Assembly (NCBI GenBank): GCA_016191285.1
Contig: JACPPA010000023.1
Coordinates: forward strand, 62,001 to 126,000
Source: Gammaproteobacteria bacterium
GTDB taxonomy: Bacteria; Pseudomonadota; Gammaproteobacteria; Ga0077536
DNA length: 64,000 nucleotides
Direction: 5' to 3'
In this document: positions 34,883-43,760 of the stretch, piece after piece
How the letters are laid out: every line of letters begins with the position of its first letter
How positions within the stretch are numbered: position 1 is the first letter of the stretch
The notes under the pieces: model-generated
Seen by the model: only the letters and a program-made list of their open reading frames with translations
Told to the model about the DNA's origin: nothing
The model's database searches: none
Translations under genes and position numbers: made by a program

Positions 34883-37213
34883 ATGGATACGCCGACCAAG
34901 GGTTACCACCGCGCACTTAAGGACCCCGTCTGTGGAATGACGGTGAACGCCCAGTCGCCGCATGCGGCCCGCTATCAAGACGCCATGCACTACTTCTGCA
35001 GTGCGCGCTGCTTGCACCGCTTCAACGAAGATCCGGCGCGTTACCTGGCAGCACCGACTGCTGAATCCACGGCGGTATCGGTGCCGGTAGAGAGCGCAGT
35101 GGCGACGATTTACACCTGCCCGATGCACCCCGAAATTCAAACGGCCCAACCCGGCGACTGTCCGAAATGCGGCATGCGCCTGGAACCCATGGTCCCGACG
35201 TTGATCGAGGGCGATGACCACGAACTCACGGCGTTCACCCGGCGCTTCTGGTGGACGCTGCCGCTCAGTGTCACCGTCGCGTTTCTCGCGATGGCCGGTC
35301 ATCGCTTAGCGTGGTTTCCAGGTCCGATTCAGTCGTGGATTGAGCTGGTCCTGACCTTGCCGATAGTGCTATGGGCCGGGCAGCCTTTTTTCGTCCGCGG
35401 CTTCGATTCGATCCGAAATCGCAGCCCGAATATGTGGACCCTCATCGGGCTCGGGACGGGCGCCGCGTTCCTTTATAGCGTGGTCGCGACGATCGCGCCG
35501 CGGTTTTTTCCCGCGTCGTTCGTGTCGATGGGGCGCGTCGCGGTCTATTTCGAAGCCGCGGCGGTGATCATCTCGTTGACCCTGCTTGGCCAGGTGCTCG
35601 AACTGCGTGCGCGCGCGCAAACTTCGGCCGCGATCAAATCGCTGCTGAATCTCGCCCCGAAGATGGCGCGTCGCATCGTAGGGAATGGGGTGGAAGAAGA
35701 CATCCCGCTGTCGCAGGTCCACCTCGATGATCTGCTACGCGTCCGGCCGGGCGAGAAGGTGCCGGTCGATGGCGTGGTGACTGAAGGGTCGAGCGCAGTC
35801 GACGAGTCGATGTTGACGGGCGAGCCGCTGCCCGTCGTCAAGCGCGCGGGCGATAAAATCATCGGCGCGACGCTGAATACGAATGGTGCGCTCATCATGC
35901 GCGCTGAACGGGTGGGATCGGCGACGGTGCTAGCTCAAATTATTCAAATGGTCGCGCAGGCGCAACGCTCGAAAGCGCCCCTGCAACGGATGGCTGACAT
36001 TGTCGCCGGCTATTTCGTGGTCGGCGTTGTCGTCATCGCAATCCTCACGTTCTTCGGTTGGGGCTTCCTCGGTCCAGCCCCCAGTTGGGTCCACGGTCTG
36101 GTCAATGCCGTGGCGGTGCTCATCATCGCCTGTCCGTGCGCGCTAGGGCTCGCGACCCCGATGTCGATCATGGTGGCCACCGGTCGTGGCGCCCAGCACG
36201 GCGTGTTGTTTCGCGATGCGATGGCCATCGAGAAGTTGCGGTCCATCGATACGCTGGTGGTCGATAAGACTGGAACGCTGACGGCGGGCAAGCCGACTTA
36301 TGAGCGGGCGATCGCGAGCGATGGTTTTACGGAAGCTCAAGTGCTCCAGCTTGCAGCCAGTCTCGATCAAGGCAGCGAACATCCGCTTGCCGCGGCGATC
36401 GTGGCCGCGGCAAAGGAACAAGGTCTCGTGCTTTCGAAGCCGTCGCAATTCGAGTCCAAAACGGGGATCGGCGTCAGCGGGATCCTCGAGGGGCGAGCGC
36501 TCGCGCTGGGCAATGCCGCGTTGATGCAGGAACTTCAAATCGTCGTGACCGCGTTAGCGACGCCGGCTGAAGCCCTGCGTGCGGAAGGCGCGAGCGTTAT
36601 GTATCTCGCCGTCGAGCAGACGCTGGCGGGCTTGTTGGCCGTCTTGGATCCCATCAAGGACACGACGCTGGACGCGCTCAAGGCACTGAAAGACGCTGGC
36701 GTCCGCGTAGTGATGGCCACTGGCGACGGGCTTACCACGGCCCAAGCAGTCGGGCGACGCCTCGGGATTGACGAAGTTCACGGCGAAGTCCGGCCCGCGG
36801 ACAAACTCGCACTCATCGCAGAGTTGCAGCGCGCCGGTCACCAGGTCGCGATGGCGGGCGACGGCATCAACGACGCCCCCGCACTCGCTCAGGCCAACGT
36901 CGGGATCGCGATGGGAACCGGAACGGATGTCGCCATGAATAGCGGCCAAGTGACACTTGTCAAAGGCGATCTGCGCGGGATCGCCATCGCCCGGGCGTTA
37001 TCCGCGGCGACGGTGGCCAACATGAAGCAAAACCTCACGTTCGCGTTGGTGTATAACGCGCTGGGGGTACCGCTCGCCGCCGGCGTCCTGTATCCGTTCA
37101 CAGGTTGGTTGCTGTCGCCGATGATCGCGGCCGCGGCCATGAGCTTGAGTTCGGTCTCGGTGATCTCAAATGCGCTGCGTTTGAAGAAAGTCCGGTTAAC
37201 AAGTCCGGGATGA
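34883..37213 (+). CDS. Copper-type P1B ATPase with YHS and heavy-metal-binding N-terminus
   Basis: 776-residue metal-exporting ATPase of the inner membrane. In place of the usual ferredoxin-like metal domains, the N-terminus carries a YHS domain ([22 protein letters not shown], about 16-55) and a metal-binding HMBD ([21 protein letters not shown], about 77-105). The membrane metal site is [10 protein letters not shown] near 415; the phosphorylation motif is DKTGTLT near 461, with GEPLPV (actuator TGE) and [14 protein letters not shown] argues for Cu(I) or Ag(I). The start is set by ATG 34883 with no strong ribosome site. Confidence 0.92.
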   Translation: MDTPTKGYHRALKDPVCGMTVNAQSPHAARYQDAMHYFCSARCLHRFNEDPARYLAAPTAESTAVSVPVESAVATIYTCPMHPEIQTAQPGDCPKCGMRLEPMVPTLIEGDDHELTAFTRRFWWTLPLSVTVAFLAMAGHRLAWFPGPIQSWIELVLTLPIVLWAGQPFFVRGFDSIRNRSPNMWTLIGLGTGAAFLYSVVATIAPRFFPASFVSMGRVAVYFEAAAVIISLTLLGQVLELRARAQTSAAIKSLLNLAPKMARRIVGNGVEEDIPLSQVHLDDLLRVRPGEKVPVDGVVTEGSSAVDESMLTGEPLPVVKRAGDKIIGATLNTNGALIMRAERVGSATVLAQIIQMVAQAQRSKAPLQRMADIVAGYFVVGVVVIAILTFFGWGFLGPAPSWVHGLVNAVAVLIIACPCALGLATPMSIMVATGRGAQHGVLFRDAMAIEKLRSIDTLVVDKTGTLTAGKPTYERAIASDGFTEAQVLQLAASLDQGSEHPLAAAIVAAAKEQGLVLSKPSQFESKTGIGVSGILEGRALALGNAALMQELQIVVTALATPAEALRAEGASVMYLAVEQTLAGLLAVLDPIKDTTLDALKALKDAGVRVVMATGDGLTTAQAVGRRLGIDEVHGEVRPADKLALIAELQRAGHQVAMAGDGINDAPALAQANVGIAMGTGTDVAMNSGQVTLVKGDLRGIAIARALSAATVANMKQNLTFALVYNALGVPLAAGVLYPFTGWLLSPMIAAAAMSLSSVSVISNALRLKKVRLTSPG

Positions 37214-37222
37214 ATGGCACGT

Positions 37223-37473
37223 AACGTCGCTCCCACGATTTTTGGCCCCTCACCGGCGAAGATTCGCCGCTAAAGCGGCTCCCACAGGGAGCGCTTCGCG
37301 TCGATGCGTCGGCTGTGGTGGGAGTGGATTTAGCCGCGAATCTTCTTAACGTCGCGCCCACGATTTTTGGCCCCCTCGCCGGCGAAGATTCGCCGCTAAA
37401 GCGGCTCCCACAATGAGCACTTGGCGTCGACGCGTCGGCTGTGGTGGGAGCGGATTTATCCGCGAATCTTCTT
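37223..37473. repeat. Tandem REPIN block, two units of about 125 bp
   Basis: Units at 37223-37347 and 37348-37473 each begin AACGTCGC(T/G)CCCACG and end CGCGAATCTTCTT. Each contains two inverted REP hairpins (CGCCGCTAAAGCGGCTCCCAC and GTGGGAG-GGATTTA-CCGC). The block fills most of the gap between the P-ATPase and SDR genes. Confidence 0.8.
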
Positions 37474-37593
37474 AAGCTGAAACGTCGGGGAAAAGGCGGG
37501 ATCCCGCCCCTTCCACGTCCATTGCGATCCAAGCTGATTGCTGATATCTATTCAATCGAATGATCAAGAAACCCCCGTTTACGGAGTGCAGCC

Positions 37594-38535
37594 ATGGCCT
37601 TCACTGCTAATTTCGAAAAATTTCGATTTAACGCCGACGTCGCGCAGGCCTTCGCCGGCAAAAGCGTCTTGATCACAGGCTCTGGTAAAGACGGCGGTAT
37701 CGGACAAGCCCTGGCTTTGGCGGCGGCGGCGAATGGCGCGGCGGCAGTCGGCGTCCATTTCCATAGCAGCTATCGCGACGGCTTCGACCTCGTGGCAGCG
37801 ATCCGCAAGCAAGGCGTCGCGGCTTTCGCGTTACAAGCGGACGTGACGAATACGCGCGAACTGTGGGCGTCGCGGAGTTATGTCATCGAGCAGATGGGAA
37901 ACAAGGGGCCGGATATCGTCATTTGCAATTCCGGTTTGACCGAAAAGGGCTACCGGTTTGGTCGTGCCTTGCCGGAAATCGAGGGCGAGAGCCGGGCCGA
38001 ACGCCGGACGCGGGTTCGCCAGGAATTCATCGAAAATCTTGCGGAATCGTCGCTCGTGATGAATACCAAGATCGACGGGTTCGTGGCGATGACGCATCTG
38101 TGGGCGGGCGAAGCGCTCTATCACAAGCAAGCCCTCCAATTGATTTACATCTCCTCGATGCAAGCGTTGGAACCGGGCGCCGCGGTGCCCGGCTATGTGG
38201 TCGCCAATTGGGCGGTGCTGAAACTACCCGAAGTGCTCAAGGTCAATCTCGGTAAAGCCAGCGACTTGGTGAGTGCGGCGTCCCTGATGTTGCCGTTCAT
38301 TCGTACCGGCATGACGGAAGAATATGTCGACAATCAAAAAGTCTTCGGTCGCTGGCAGCCGCGCATGCTCGAACCCGTCGAGGCCGCGCATAGCGTGAGT
38401 CAACTCTTGGTGCGCCCGGCCAGCGAACTTAATCTTGGCAATTTCAAGTTAGGGGTCGGCGGAACCGCGGAGGCGGTTAAACTCACGTGGTCGCGAGTCA
38501 ATATCAAGGTCAGCGAAGAAGCAGTGACCTGGTGA
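37594..38535 (+). CDS. Short-chain dehydrogenase/reductase-like protein lacking the catalytic Lys
   Basis: 313 residues. The Rossmann fingerprint is VLITGSGKDGGIGQALA (25-41), and the NAD(P) region continues LQADVTNTRELW and VICNSGLTEKG. The active-site Ser is in YISSMQAL (187/188) and the Tyr is Tyr201. Four residues after it, where YxxxK has Lys, is Asn205 (YVVANWAVLK). A long insert (121-160) also separates it from classical SDRs. It may be an atypical reductase or a non-catalytic binder. The following gene overlaps its stop codon. Confidence 0.8.
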   Translation: MAFTANFEKFRFNADVAQAFAGKSVLITGSGKDGGIGQALALAAAANGAAAVGVHFHSSYRDGFDLVAAIRKQGVAAFALQADVTNTRELWASRSYVIEQMGNKGPDIVICNSGLTEKGYRFGRALPEIEGESRAERRTRVRQEFIENLAESSLVMNTKIDGFVAMTHLWAGEALYHKQALQLIYISSMQALEPGAAVPGYVVANWAVLKLPEVLKVNLGKASDLVSAASLMLPFIRTGMTEEYVDNQKVFGRWQPRMLEPVEAAHSVSQLLVRPASELNLGNFKLGVGGTAEAVKLTWSRVNIKVSEEAVTW

Positions 38536-38930
38536 GTACGCGGCGGGGACCGCGCAACCGTGGGGTGTATGCTCGCCCACGACATTGGCCGGTAATCTTA
38601 GGCGCGGCGCTGGCCACGACCGGCCTACAGGTGCAGGCGAATGACGAATTTTTTATCGATGGCGACACGCTGCATGCGTGGTGCGAAGCGGCGGACGTAA
38701 ACGCGGGCCGCGCGCAATGCCTTGGCTATCTTGAGTCGGCCGTGGACACGCACGAAACGCTGGTCGACTGGAAAGGGATCCCGCCCAAATTCTGCATGCC
38801 GAGCAACGTTACACTCGACCAGATCCGGTTAGTTGTCGTCAAAGGCATGAACGAACATCCTGAAGAATTGCACAGCAGCGCGAGCAGCTTAGCCTTGCGC
38901 GCGCTGAATAAGGCTTTCCCCTGTCCGTAA
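38532..38930 (+). CDS. Rap1a/Tai immunity-like exported protein, copy 1
   Basis: 132 residues from GTG 38532, which overlaps the SDR stop (GTGA). The signal segment (HWPVILGAALATTGLQVQA) is followed by the pattern DGDTLHAWCEAAD, CLGYLESAVDTHET, FCMPSNVTLDQIRLVVVKG and MNEHPEELHSSASSLALRAL, ending FPCP. The spacing of Cys and the HPE segment fit the Rap1a/Tai family, periplasmic immunity proteins against type VI effectors, though many homologs are not tied to toxins. No effector gene is adjacent. A relative lies at 58907. Confidence 0.72.
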   Translation: MSTRRGPRNRGVYARPRHWPVILGAALATTGLQVQANDEFFIDGDTLHAWCEAADVNAGRAQCLGYLESAVDTHETLVDWKGIPPKFCMPSNVTLDQIRLVVVKGMNEHPEELHSSASSLALRALNKAFPCP

Positions 38931-39066
38931 ATAAGCATTCGTAGGTACGCCTTCCCTTATCCGCGCCGAGCGTAGGCCCGATCACGATGAACCTTGGGAA
39001 ACTGTATTCTAGGTGGTGCGCGCGACCGGCCTATGATTGCATCTCACTTTACCGACAGAGAAACAC

Positions 39067-39360
39067 ATGAACATCATTCGCGCGCTAGTCTTGGTGGGCA
39101 TCGCCGCATTAAGTACAACCGTTTCAGCCGTAAACGCAAAAGCCAATCCTCCTGCAAAGCTCTCGATTAAACAGGCACAGTCAATCGCCCTCGACATTGC
39201 ACCCGGGGTGGTGGTCGATGCCGAATACGAGCAGGAGAGTGGCGCCTGGCGCTACAGTTTCGACATCCGGCAAGGCCAGCGGATCCACGAAATAGGCGTG
39301 GACGCCAATAGTGGGAAAATTGTCGAGGATAGCTACGAAGCATTGGACGCCAAGGATTGA
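39067..39360 (+). CDS. PepSY-domain exported protein
   Basis: 97 residues from ATG 39067 with a signal peptide (MNIIRALVLVGIAALSTTVSA). A PepSY domain follows (LSIKQAQSIALDIAPGVVVDAEYE, then WRYSFDIRQGQRIHEIGVDA). Such small periplasmic proteins commonly sit beside two-component systems for efflux. It lies 24 nt before the response regulator, as the first gene of the efflux operon. Confidence 0.85.
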   Translation: MNIIRALVLVGIAALSTTVSAVNAKANPPAKLSIKQAQSIALDIAPGVVVDAEYEQESGAWRYSFDIRQGQRIHEIGVDANSGKIVEDSYEALDAKD

Positions 39361-39384
39361 GGCGTAACAATCGATACCGCCAAC

Positions 39385-40062
39385 ATGCGCGTCTTGATCG
39401 CCGAGGATGACGAAGACACGGCAGCATTTGTAACGCAGGGACTGGCCGATCTCGGTTACGTCTCACAATGGGTGGCGAGCGGCGCCGAAGCATTACGACG
39501 CTGTCGCGAGGAAGTGTTTGATTTGATCGTCCTTGATCGACTGCTGCCCGAACTCGATGGACTAAAGGTCTTAAAGCGGGTGCGGGCCGCCGGCACCCGC
39601 ACGCCAGTGCTCATGTTGACCGCACTGGGTGGCATCGCGGATCGCGTGGAGGGTCTCGAAGCCGGCGCCGATGACTATCTCATCAAGCCGTTCGCCTTCG
39701 CGGAACTGGCTGCCCGGCTCACTGCGCTGCTCCGTCGCCCGCCGCTTGGCGAGAGCGTCACGCAGCTCCAAGTCGGCTCTATTTCACTAGATTTACTGCA
39801 GCGTAAAGTAAGACGCGATGGACGCGAGATTCATCTTCAACCACGCGAAATAAAGTTGTTAGAACAATTGATGCGACAAGCCGGGCGGGTCGTGACGCGC
39901 ACCATGCTCCTCGAACAGGTGTGGGGATTTCATTTCGACCCGCAGACGAGCATTGTCGAGAGTCATCTGAGTCGTCTGCGCACGAAGCTAAATGAAGGGC
40001 GCGCCGCCGATCCGATCGAGACGCTACGGGGCATCGGATATCGCATGCGCACGGATGTTTAG
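39385..40062 (+). CDS. OmpR-family response regulator
   Basis: 225 residues. REC domain with Asp51 in LIVLDRLLPELDGL and Lys in YLIKPFAFAEL, and a winged-helix DNA-binding domain (LQPREIKLLEQLM, VVTRTMLLEQVWGFHFDP, VESHLSRLRTKLNEG). It overlaps the start of the histidine kinase by 8 nt. It probably controls the efflux genes downstream in response to the PepSY/kinase pair. Confidence 0.93.
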   Translation: MRVLIAEDDEDTAAFVTQGLADLGYVSQWVASGAEALRRCREEVFDLIVLDRLLPELDGLKVLKRVRAAGTRTPVLMLTALGGIADRVEGLEAGADDYLIKPFAFAELAARLTALLRRPPLGESVTQLQVGSISLDLLQRKVRRDGREIHLQPREIKLLEQLMRQAGRVVTRTMLLEQVWGFHFDPQTSIVESHLSRLRTKLNEGRAADPIETLRGIGYRMRTDV

Positions 40063-41398
40063 ACTCCTCAATAGCGCCGCTTACCGCATCGCGTTCACGT
40101 ATTCGGCGGCATTTGTGCTAACCATGGTTCCGCTGGGAGTCGCGGTCTACTGCGCCGCCGACGCTAATTTCAAACGACAGGAGAGTACCCACATCACGGA
40201 GGAGACCGCTGGACTTTTGCGGGAATTTGATCAAGACGGCCGCGCGGGCCTGTCCGACGCCATCGGCGAGCGCGAAGTCGGCAACACCATAACCAATCTC
40301 GGCTACGCCTTGTTCGATGCCGAGGGGCGACGCATTGCCGGCGGGTTGAACACGCCACGGCCCCCGCCGGGTTGGCACGACATTGTATTCGTGGATCCGC
40401 ATGAGGGCAGCGATGCCGCCCGCGCGTTGGCCACCGAGCTGCCCGACGGCACGCGGCTGGTGGTGGCCGTGGATCGCGAAGGGGTTGAGCGGATTGACGC
40501 GACGATCCTGAGCTTGTTTTCGATGGCGCTAGTGGTGGTACTAATCATTGGGATGGTGGGTGCACTGCTGCTCGGCGCGTACCTCCGCCGGCGGCTCAGC
40601 CATCTCAGCGGAACTGCGCGGATCATCATGGCGGGCGATCTCGGCCGGCGCATGCCGGTGAGTGCGCGCGGCGACGAATTCGATCAACTGTCCGTCACGC
40701 TCAACGCGATGCTGGACCGGATCGCCGCGCTGCTCGACAACCTGCGCCAGGTGTCGAGCGATGTAGCCCACGATCTGCGCACGCCGCTGGCACGACTGCG
40801 CAACCAACTCGAAAGAGCGCTCGGCGACACCGGCAACCCACGCGCCGCACTCGAACAGGCGATCGCGCAAAGCGACGAATTGCTCGCGCTATTCGCGGCG
40901 ATTCTGCGTATTTCCGAAGTTGAAGGCGGCGCCTTGGGCCGCGCGTTCGCGCGTATCGATCTCAGCCAGCTAATGATCGACTTAGGTGAGAGTTATGCGC
41001 CCGCCGTGGCCGACGGCGATCGCACATTGGAATGCGCCATAGCGCCGCACGTGGTGGTGAACGGCGATCACGAACTGCTCGTGCAAGCGGTGATCAACCT
41101 GCTCGACAACGCGCAGCGTTATACGCCGCCGAAAACACGCATCCTTTTGCGGCTCGCCGCGGCTGACGGAAACACACGCCTCACGGTGGCCGACAATGGG
41201 CCCGGCGTGGCGAGCGCAGATCGTGAACGCATGGTACGGCGCTTCGGGCGTCTGGAAGCCAGCCGCTCGACGCCTGGCCATGGTCTAGGCCTCAATCTAG
41301 TCGCGGCGATCGCGGCGATTCATCGGGCGGAATTGGTGATCGAAGACAATGGCCCGGGCCTCCGCGTCTCGCTACTTTGGTCGCGGATCGCTGCCTAG
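40055..41398 (+). CDS. Sensor histidine kinase
   Basis: 447 residues. Helix 1 is near 10-32, a periplasmic sensor domain covers about 33-150, and helix 2 (LFSMALVVVLIIGMVGALLL) leads into a HAMP domain. Then HisKA VSSDVAHDLRTPLARLRNQ and HATPase N-box NLLDNAQRYT and GHGLGLNLVAAIAAIH are complete. The start overlaps the regulator, and the stop overlaps the next gene by one base. Confidence 0.92.
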   Translation: MFRLLNSAAYRIAFTYSAAFVLTMVPLGVAVYCAADANFKRQESTHITEETAGLLREFDQDGRAGLSDAIGEREVGNTITNLGYALFDAEGRRIAGGLNTPRPPPGWHDIVFVDPHEGSDAARALATELPDGTRLVVAVDREGVERIDATILSLFSMALVVVLIIGMVGALLLGAYLRRRLSHLSGTARIIMAGDLGRRMPVSARGDEFDQLSVTLNAMLDRIAALLDNLRQVSSDVAHDLRTPLARLRNQLERALGDTGNPRAALEQAIAQSDELLALFAAILRISEVEGGALGRAFARIDLSQLMIDLGESYAPAVADGDRTLECAIAPHVVVNGDHELLVQAVINLLDNAQRYTPPKTRILLRLAAADGNTRLTVADNGPGVASADRERMVRRFGRLEASRSTPGHGLGLNLVAAIAAIHRAELVIEDNGPGLRVSLLWSRIAA

Positions 41399-42738
41399 TG
41401 CTGCGTGATGCGCTCCTCATGATGGTCGCGCTGCTCGGCGCATGCGCGCATTACCGACCACTGCCGCTCGACGTCGAACCGGCGCCGCTGAAGTCGCCCG
41501 CCGGCGCCGCGCTCGCGCGCGCGGCCGCGACGATCGACGGGCCCTTCCTCGCGCCGACGTCAATTGATCTCGGTGAACCGCTCGATGCGAATGCGGTCGC
41601 GGTGATCGCGGTGATCGCCAATCCGGATCTCAAGGCCTTGCGTCTGCGCGCCGGCATTGCCGATGCGCAAGCCTTCGCCGCCGGTCTGTTGCCCGATCCG
41701 ACTTTCAGCCTGGGGGTCGACAAGGTGTTGTCCGGACCCGATCAATTACTCAACATTGCAGGTGCGTTGGGTCTCGAACTCAATGCATTGCGCACGCGGC
41801 CGGTCGAACTCGCCAAAGCGCGAGCGCGAGTCAAGCAGGTGCGGCTCGATCTAGCCTGGGCCGAGTGGCAGACCGCGGGTCAGGCCCGTCTCCAGGCCGT
41901 CCGGGTCGCCGGCCTGGAGCGTGGAGTGGGGTTGGCCGCGGCAAGCCGCGATGCCACCCAGGTACTTCTCGAGCGCATGTTGCGCGCGGCTGGACGTGGC
42001 GATCTGACGGCCGATCAAGTGCACTTGGCGCGTCTCGCCGCCCTCGACGCCGCCGAGCGCTACCGCAATGCCGCGCGCGAACTGGCAACGGCACATTTGG
42101 AATTGACGCGCCTGCTGGGTCTGCCGCCACGGCAACTTCTGCAGCTTGCGTCCGCGCCGCTGCCCGCCGATCCGCCGAGCGCAGAGCAATTACTTACGCT
42201 AGCCCAAACCGGGCGTACCGACCTGCAAGCGCTTGAAGCAGGCTATCTCGCACAGGAAGCCGCCGTGCGTAAGGCCGTGCTCGATCAATTTCCGGCCCTC
42301 GGCCTTACCATCAATCCCAGCCGCGATTCGGCGGGCAATACACTGCTCGGTCCCGCAGTGACCTTCACGTTGCCGCTGTGGAATCGCAACCGCGGCGGGA
42401 TCGCCATCGAGCAGGCGACCCGCGAGGCCCTGAAGAGCGAGTACGAGGCACGGGTGTTCCAGGCGCGCGCGGAGATCGCGGCGGCGATAAACGGCATCGA
42501 GCTCGCAAAGCGGCAGCGCGCGGATTTCCTCCGCGAGTTGCCCGCAATCGTCCGCTTTGCAGCCGCTAGCCGCGACGCCGCGAAGCGTGGCGATCTGGCG
42601 CTCGCTACCGCGGACGCGACCGAACAAGTCTTACGCGATAAACAGATCCTGCTCGCCAAGAGCGAGCAGGATCTGCGTGAACAGACGATTGCCCTTGAAT
42701 TGCTCACCGGAACCCGGCAGGAGACCTGGACACGATGA
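41398..42738 (+). CDS. TolC-family outer-membrane efflux lipoprotein
   Basis: Start GTG 41398 shares one base with the kinase stop (TAGTG); ATG 41419 is an alternative. The signal segment LLMMVALLGAC has a lipobox Cys. Two repeats of the OEP coiled coil follow (DPTFSLGVDKVL, ARARVKQVRLDLAWAEWQ, LFQARAEIAAAIN). About 446 residues fit the family. It forms the outer-membrane duct of the RND pump and overlaps the fusion-protein gene by 4 nt. Confidence 0.88.
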   Translation: MLRDALLMMVALLGACAHYRPLPLDVEPAPLKSPAGAALARAAATIDGPFLAPTSIDLGEPLDANAVAVIAVIANPDLKALRLRAGIADAQAFAAGLLPDPTFSLGVDKVLSGPDQLLNIAGALGLELNALRTRPVELAKARARVKQVRLDLAWAEWQTAGQARLQAVRVAGLERGVGLAAASRDATQVLLERMLRAAGRGDLTADQVHLARLAALDAAERYRNAARELATAHLELTRLLGLPPRQLLQLASAPLPADPPSAEQLLTLAQTGRTDLQALEAGYLAQEAAVRKAVLDQFPALGLTINPSRDSAGNTLLGPAVTFTLPLWNRNRGGIAIEQATREALKSEYEARVFQARAEIAAAINGIELAKRQRADFLRELPAIVRFAAASRDAAKRGDLALATADATEQVLRDKQILLAKSEQDLREQTIALELLTGTRQETWTR

Positions 42739-43760
42739 CGAAAAACCTGGCGCTGGCTACCTGCCTGGTGGTTGCCGCGTGCGCGGGCCCCAACGACGAA
42801 CCGAAAGCTCGAGATCCTGTGGCGCTCGTGGCACTCGGGGCGACCGAGCGCGGCGCGATCGCGACGACCTTGACACTCTACGGCGTGGCCGAGCACGGCG
42901 CGCGCGGCCGCTACGTATTGTCCGCACCGGTAGAAGCCAGTCTATCGCGCATCGCAGCACCCGTTGGCGCCGCCGTACAACGCGGTCAGGTGATCGCTGA
43001 GTTGACGCCGAGCCCCACCTCACAGCTCGCGCTGGCCAAGGCGACCGCGGAACAACGCGCGGCGGACGAAGCCTATGCCCGGGCCCGGCGACTGCGTAGC
43101 GATGGTCTGATCGGGGACGCCGAAGTGGAAACCACGCGCGCCGCCGCGGCAGGTGCCGATGCCACCGTAGTTAGTCTTACGCGCACCATGGCGGCGGCCT
43201 CGCTCACGTTGCGCGCGACCGCGCCCGGCTATGTCGACAGCCTTGGTGCGGGCCCGGGCGTTCTCGTTCCGGCGGGAACGCCGGTTGCCACCATCACGAC
43301 CCACGACGATCTACGCGCGCGTTTCGGCATCGATCCGGCAAACGCACGCAAGCTCGACACCGGCGCGCGCCTTAAGATCTCGACTGCCTATGGCGGCACG
43401 GTACTCACGGTGCCGATTCTATCGATCGACCCCGTGGTCGATCCGCAGACGCGGCTGGCCGCGGTGTATGCCGCGTTGCCAGAGGGGAGTGGGATCGGCG
43501 CCGGCGAAACGCTCACGGCCGACGTTGCGATTACCGCTGCAAGCGATGTCGTCACCATCCCCTATGCGGCGTTACTCGACGACGCGGGCCAGCCGTATGT
43601 GTTTGTCGTGCAGGAAGGGGTCGCGCATCGTCGTGACGTGGAAACAGGCGCTGCGTCGACGACGCGCATCGCCCTCACGAAGGGCCTTGAGGCCGGCGCG
43701 GCGGTAGTCATCGAAGGTGGCACGGCGCTCGATGACGGCATGCAGGTTCGTACCCGGTGA
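42735..43760 (+). CDS. RND membrane-fusion lipoprotein
   Basis: 341 residues with a lipoprotein signal (CLVVAACAG). The biotinyl/lipoyl hairpin is around LSAPVEASLSRIAAPVGAAV and ATAPGYVDSLGAGPGVLVPAGTPVATI, with the beta barrel after it and a membrane-proximal end VVIEGGTALDDGMQVR. It links the pump to the outer-membrane duct. It starts 4 nt before the previous stop and is overlapped by the pump start. Confidence 0.88.
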   Translation: MTKNLALATCLVVAACAGPNDEPKARDPVALVALGATERGAIATTLTLYGVAEHGARGRYVLSAPVEASLSRIAAPVGAAVQRGQVIAELTPSPTSQLALAKATAEQRAADEAYARARRLRSDGLIGDAEVETTRAAAAGADATVVSLTRTMAAASLTLRATAPGYVDSLGAGPGVLVPAGTPVATITTHDDLRARFGIDPANARKLDTGARLKISTAYGGTVLTVPILSIDPVVDPQTRLAAVYAALPEGSGIGAGETLTADVAITAASDVVTIPYAALLDDAGQPYVFVVQEGVAHRRDVETGAASTTRIALTKGLEAGAAVVIEGGTALDDGMQVRTR

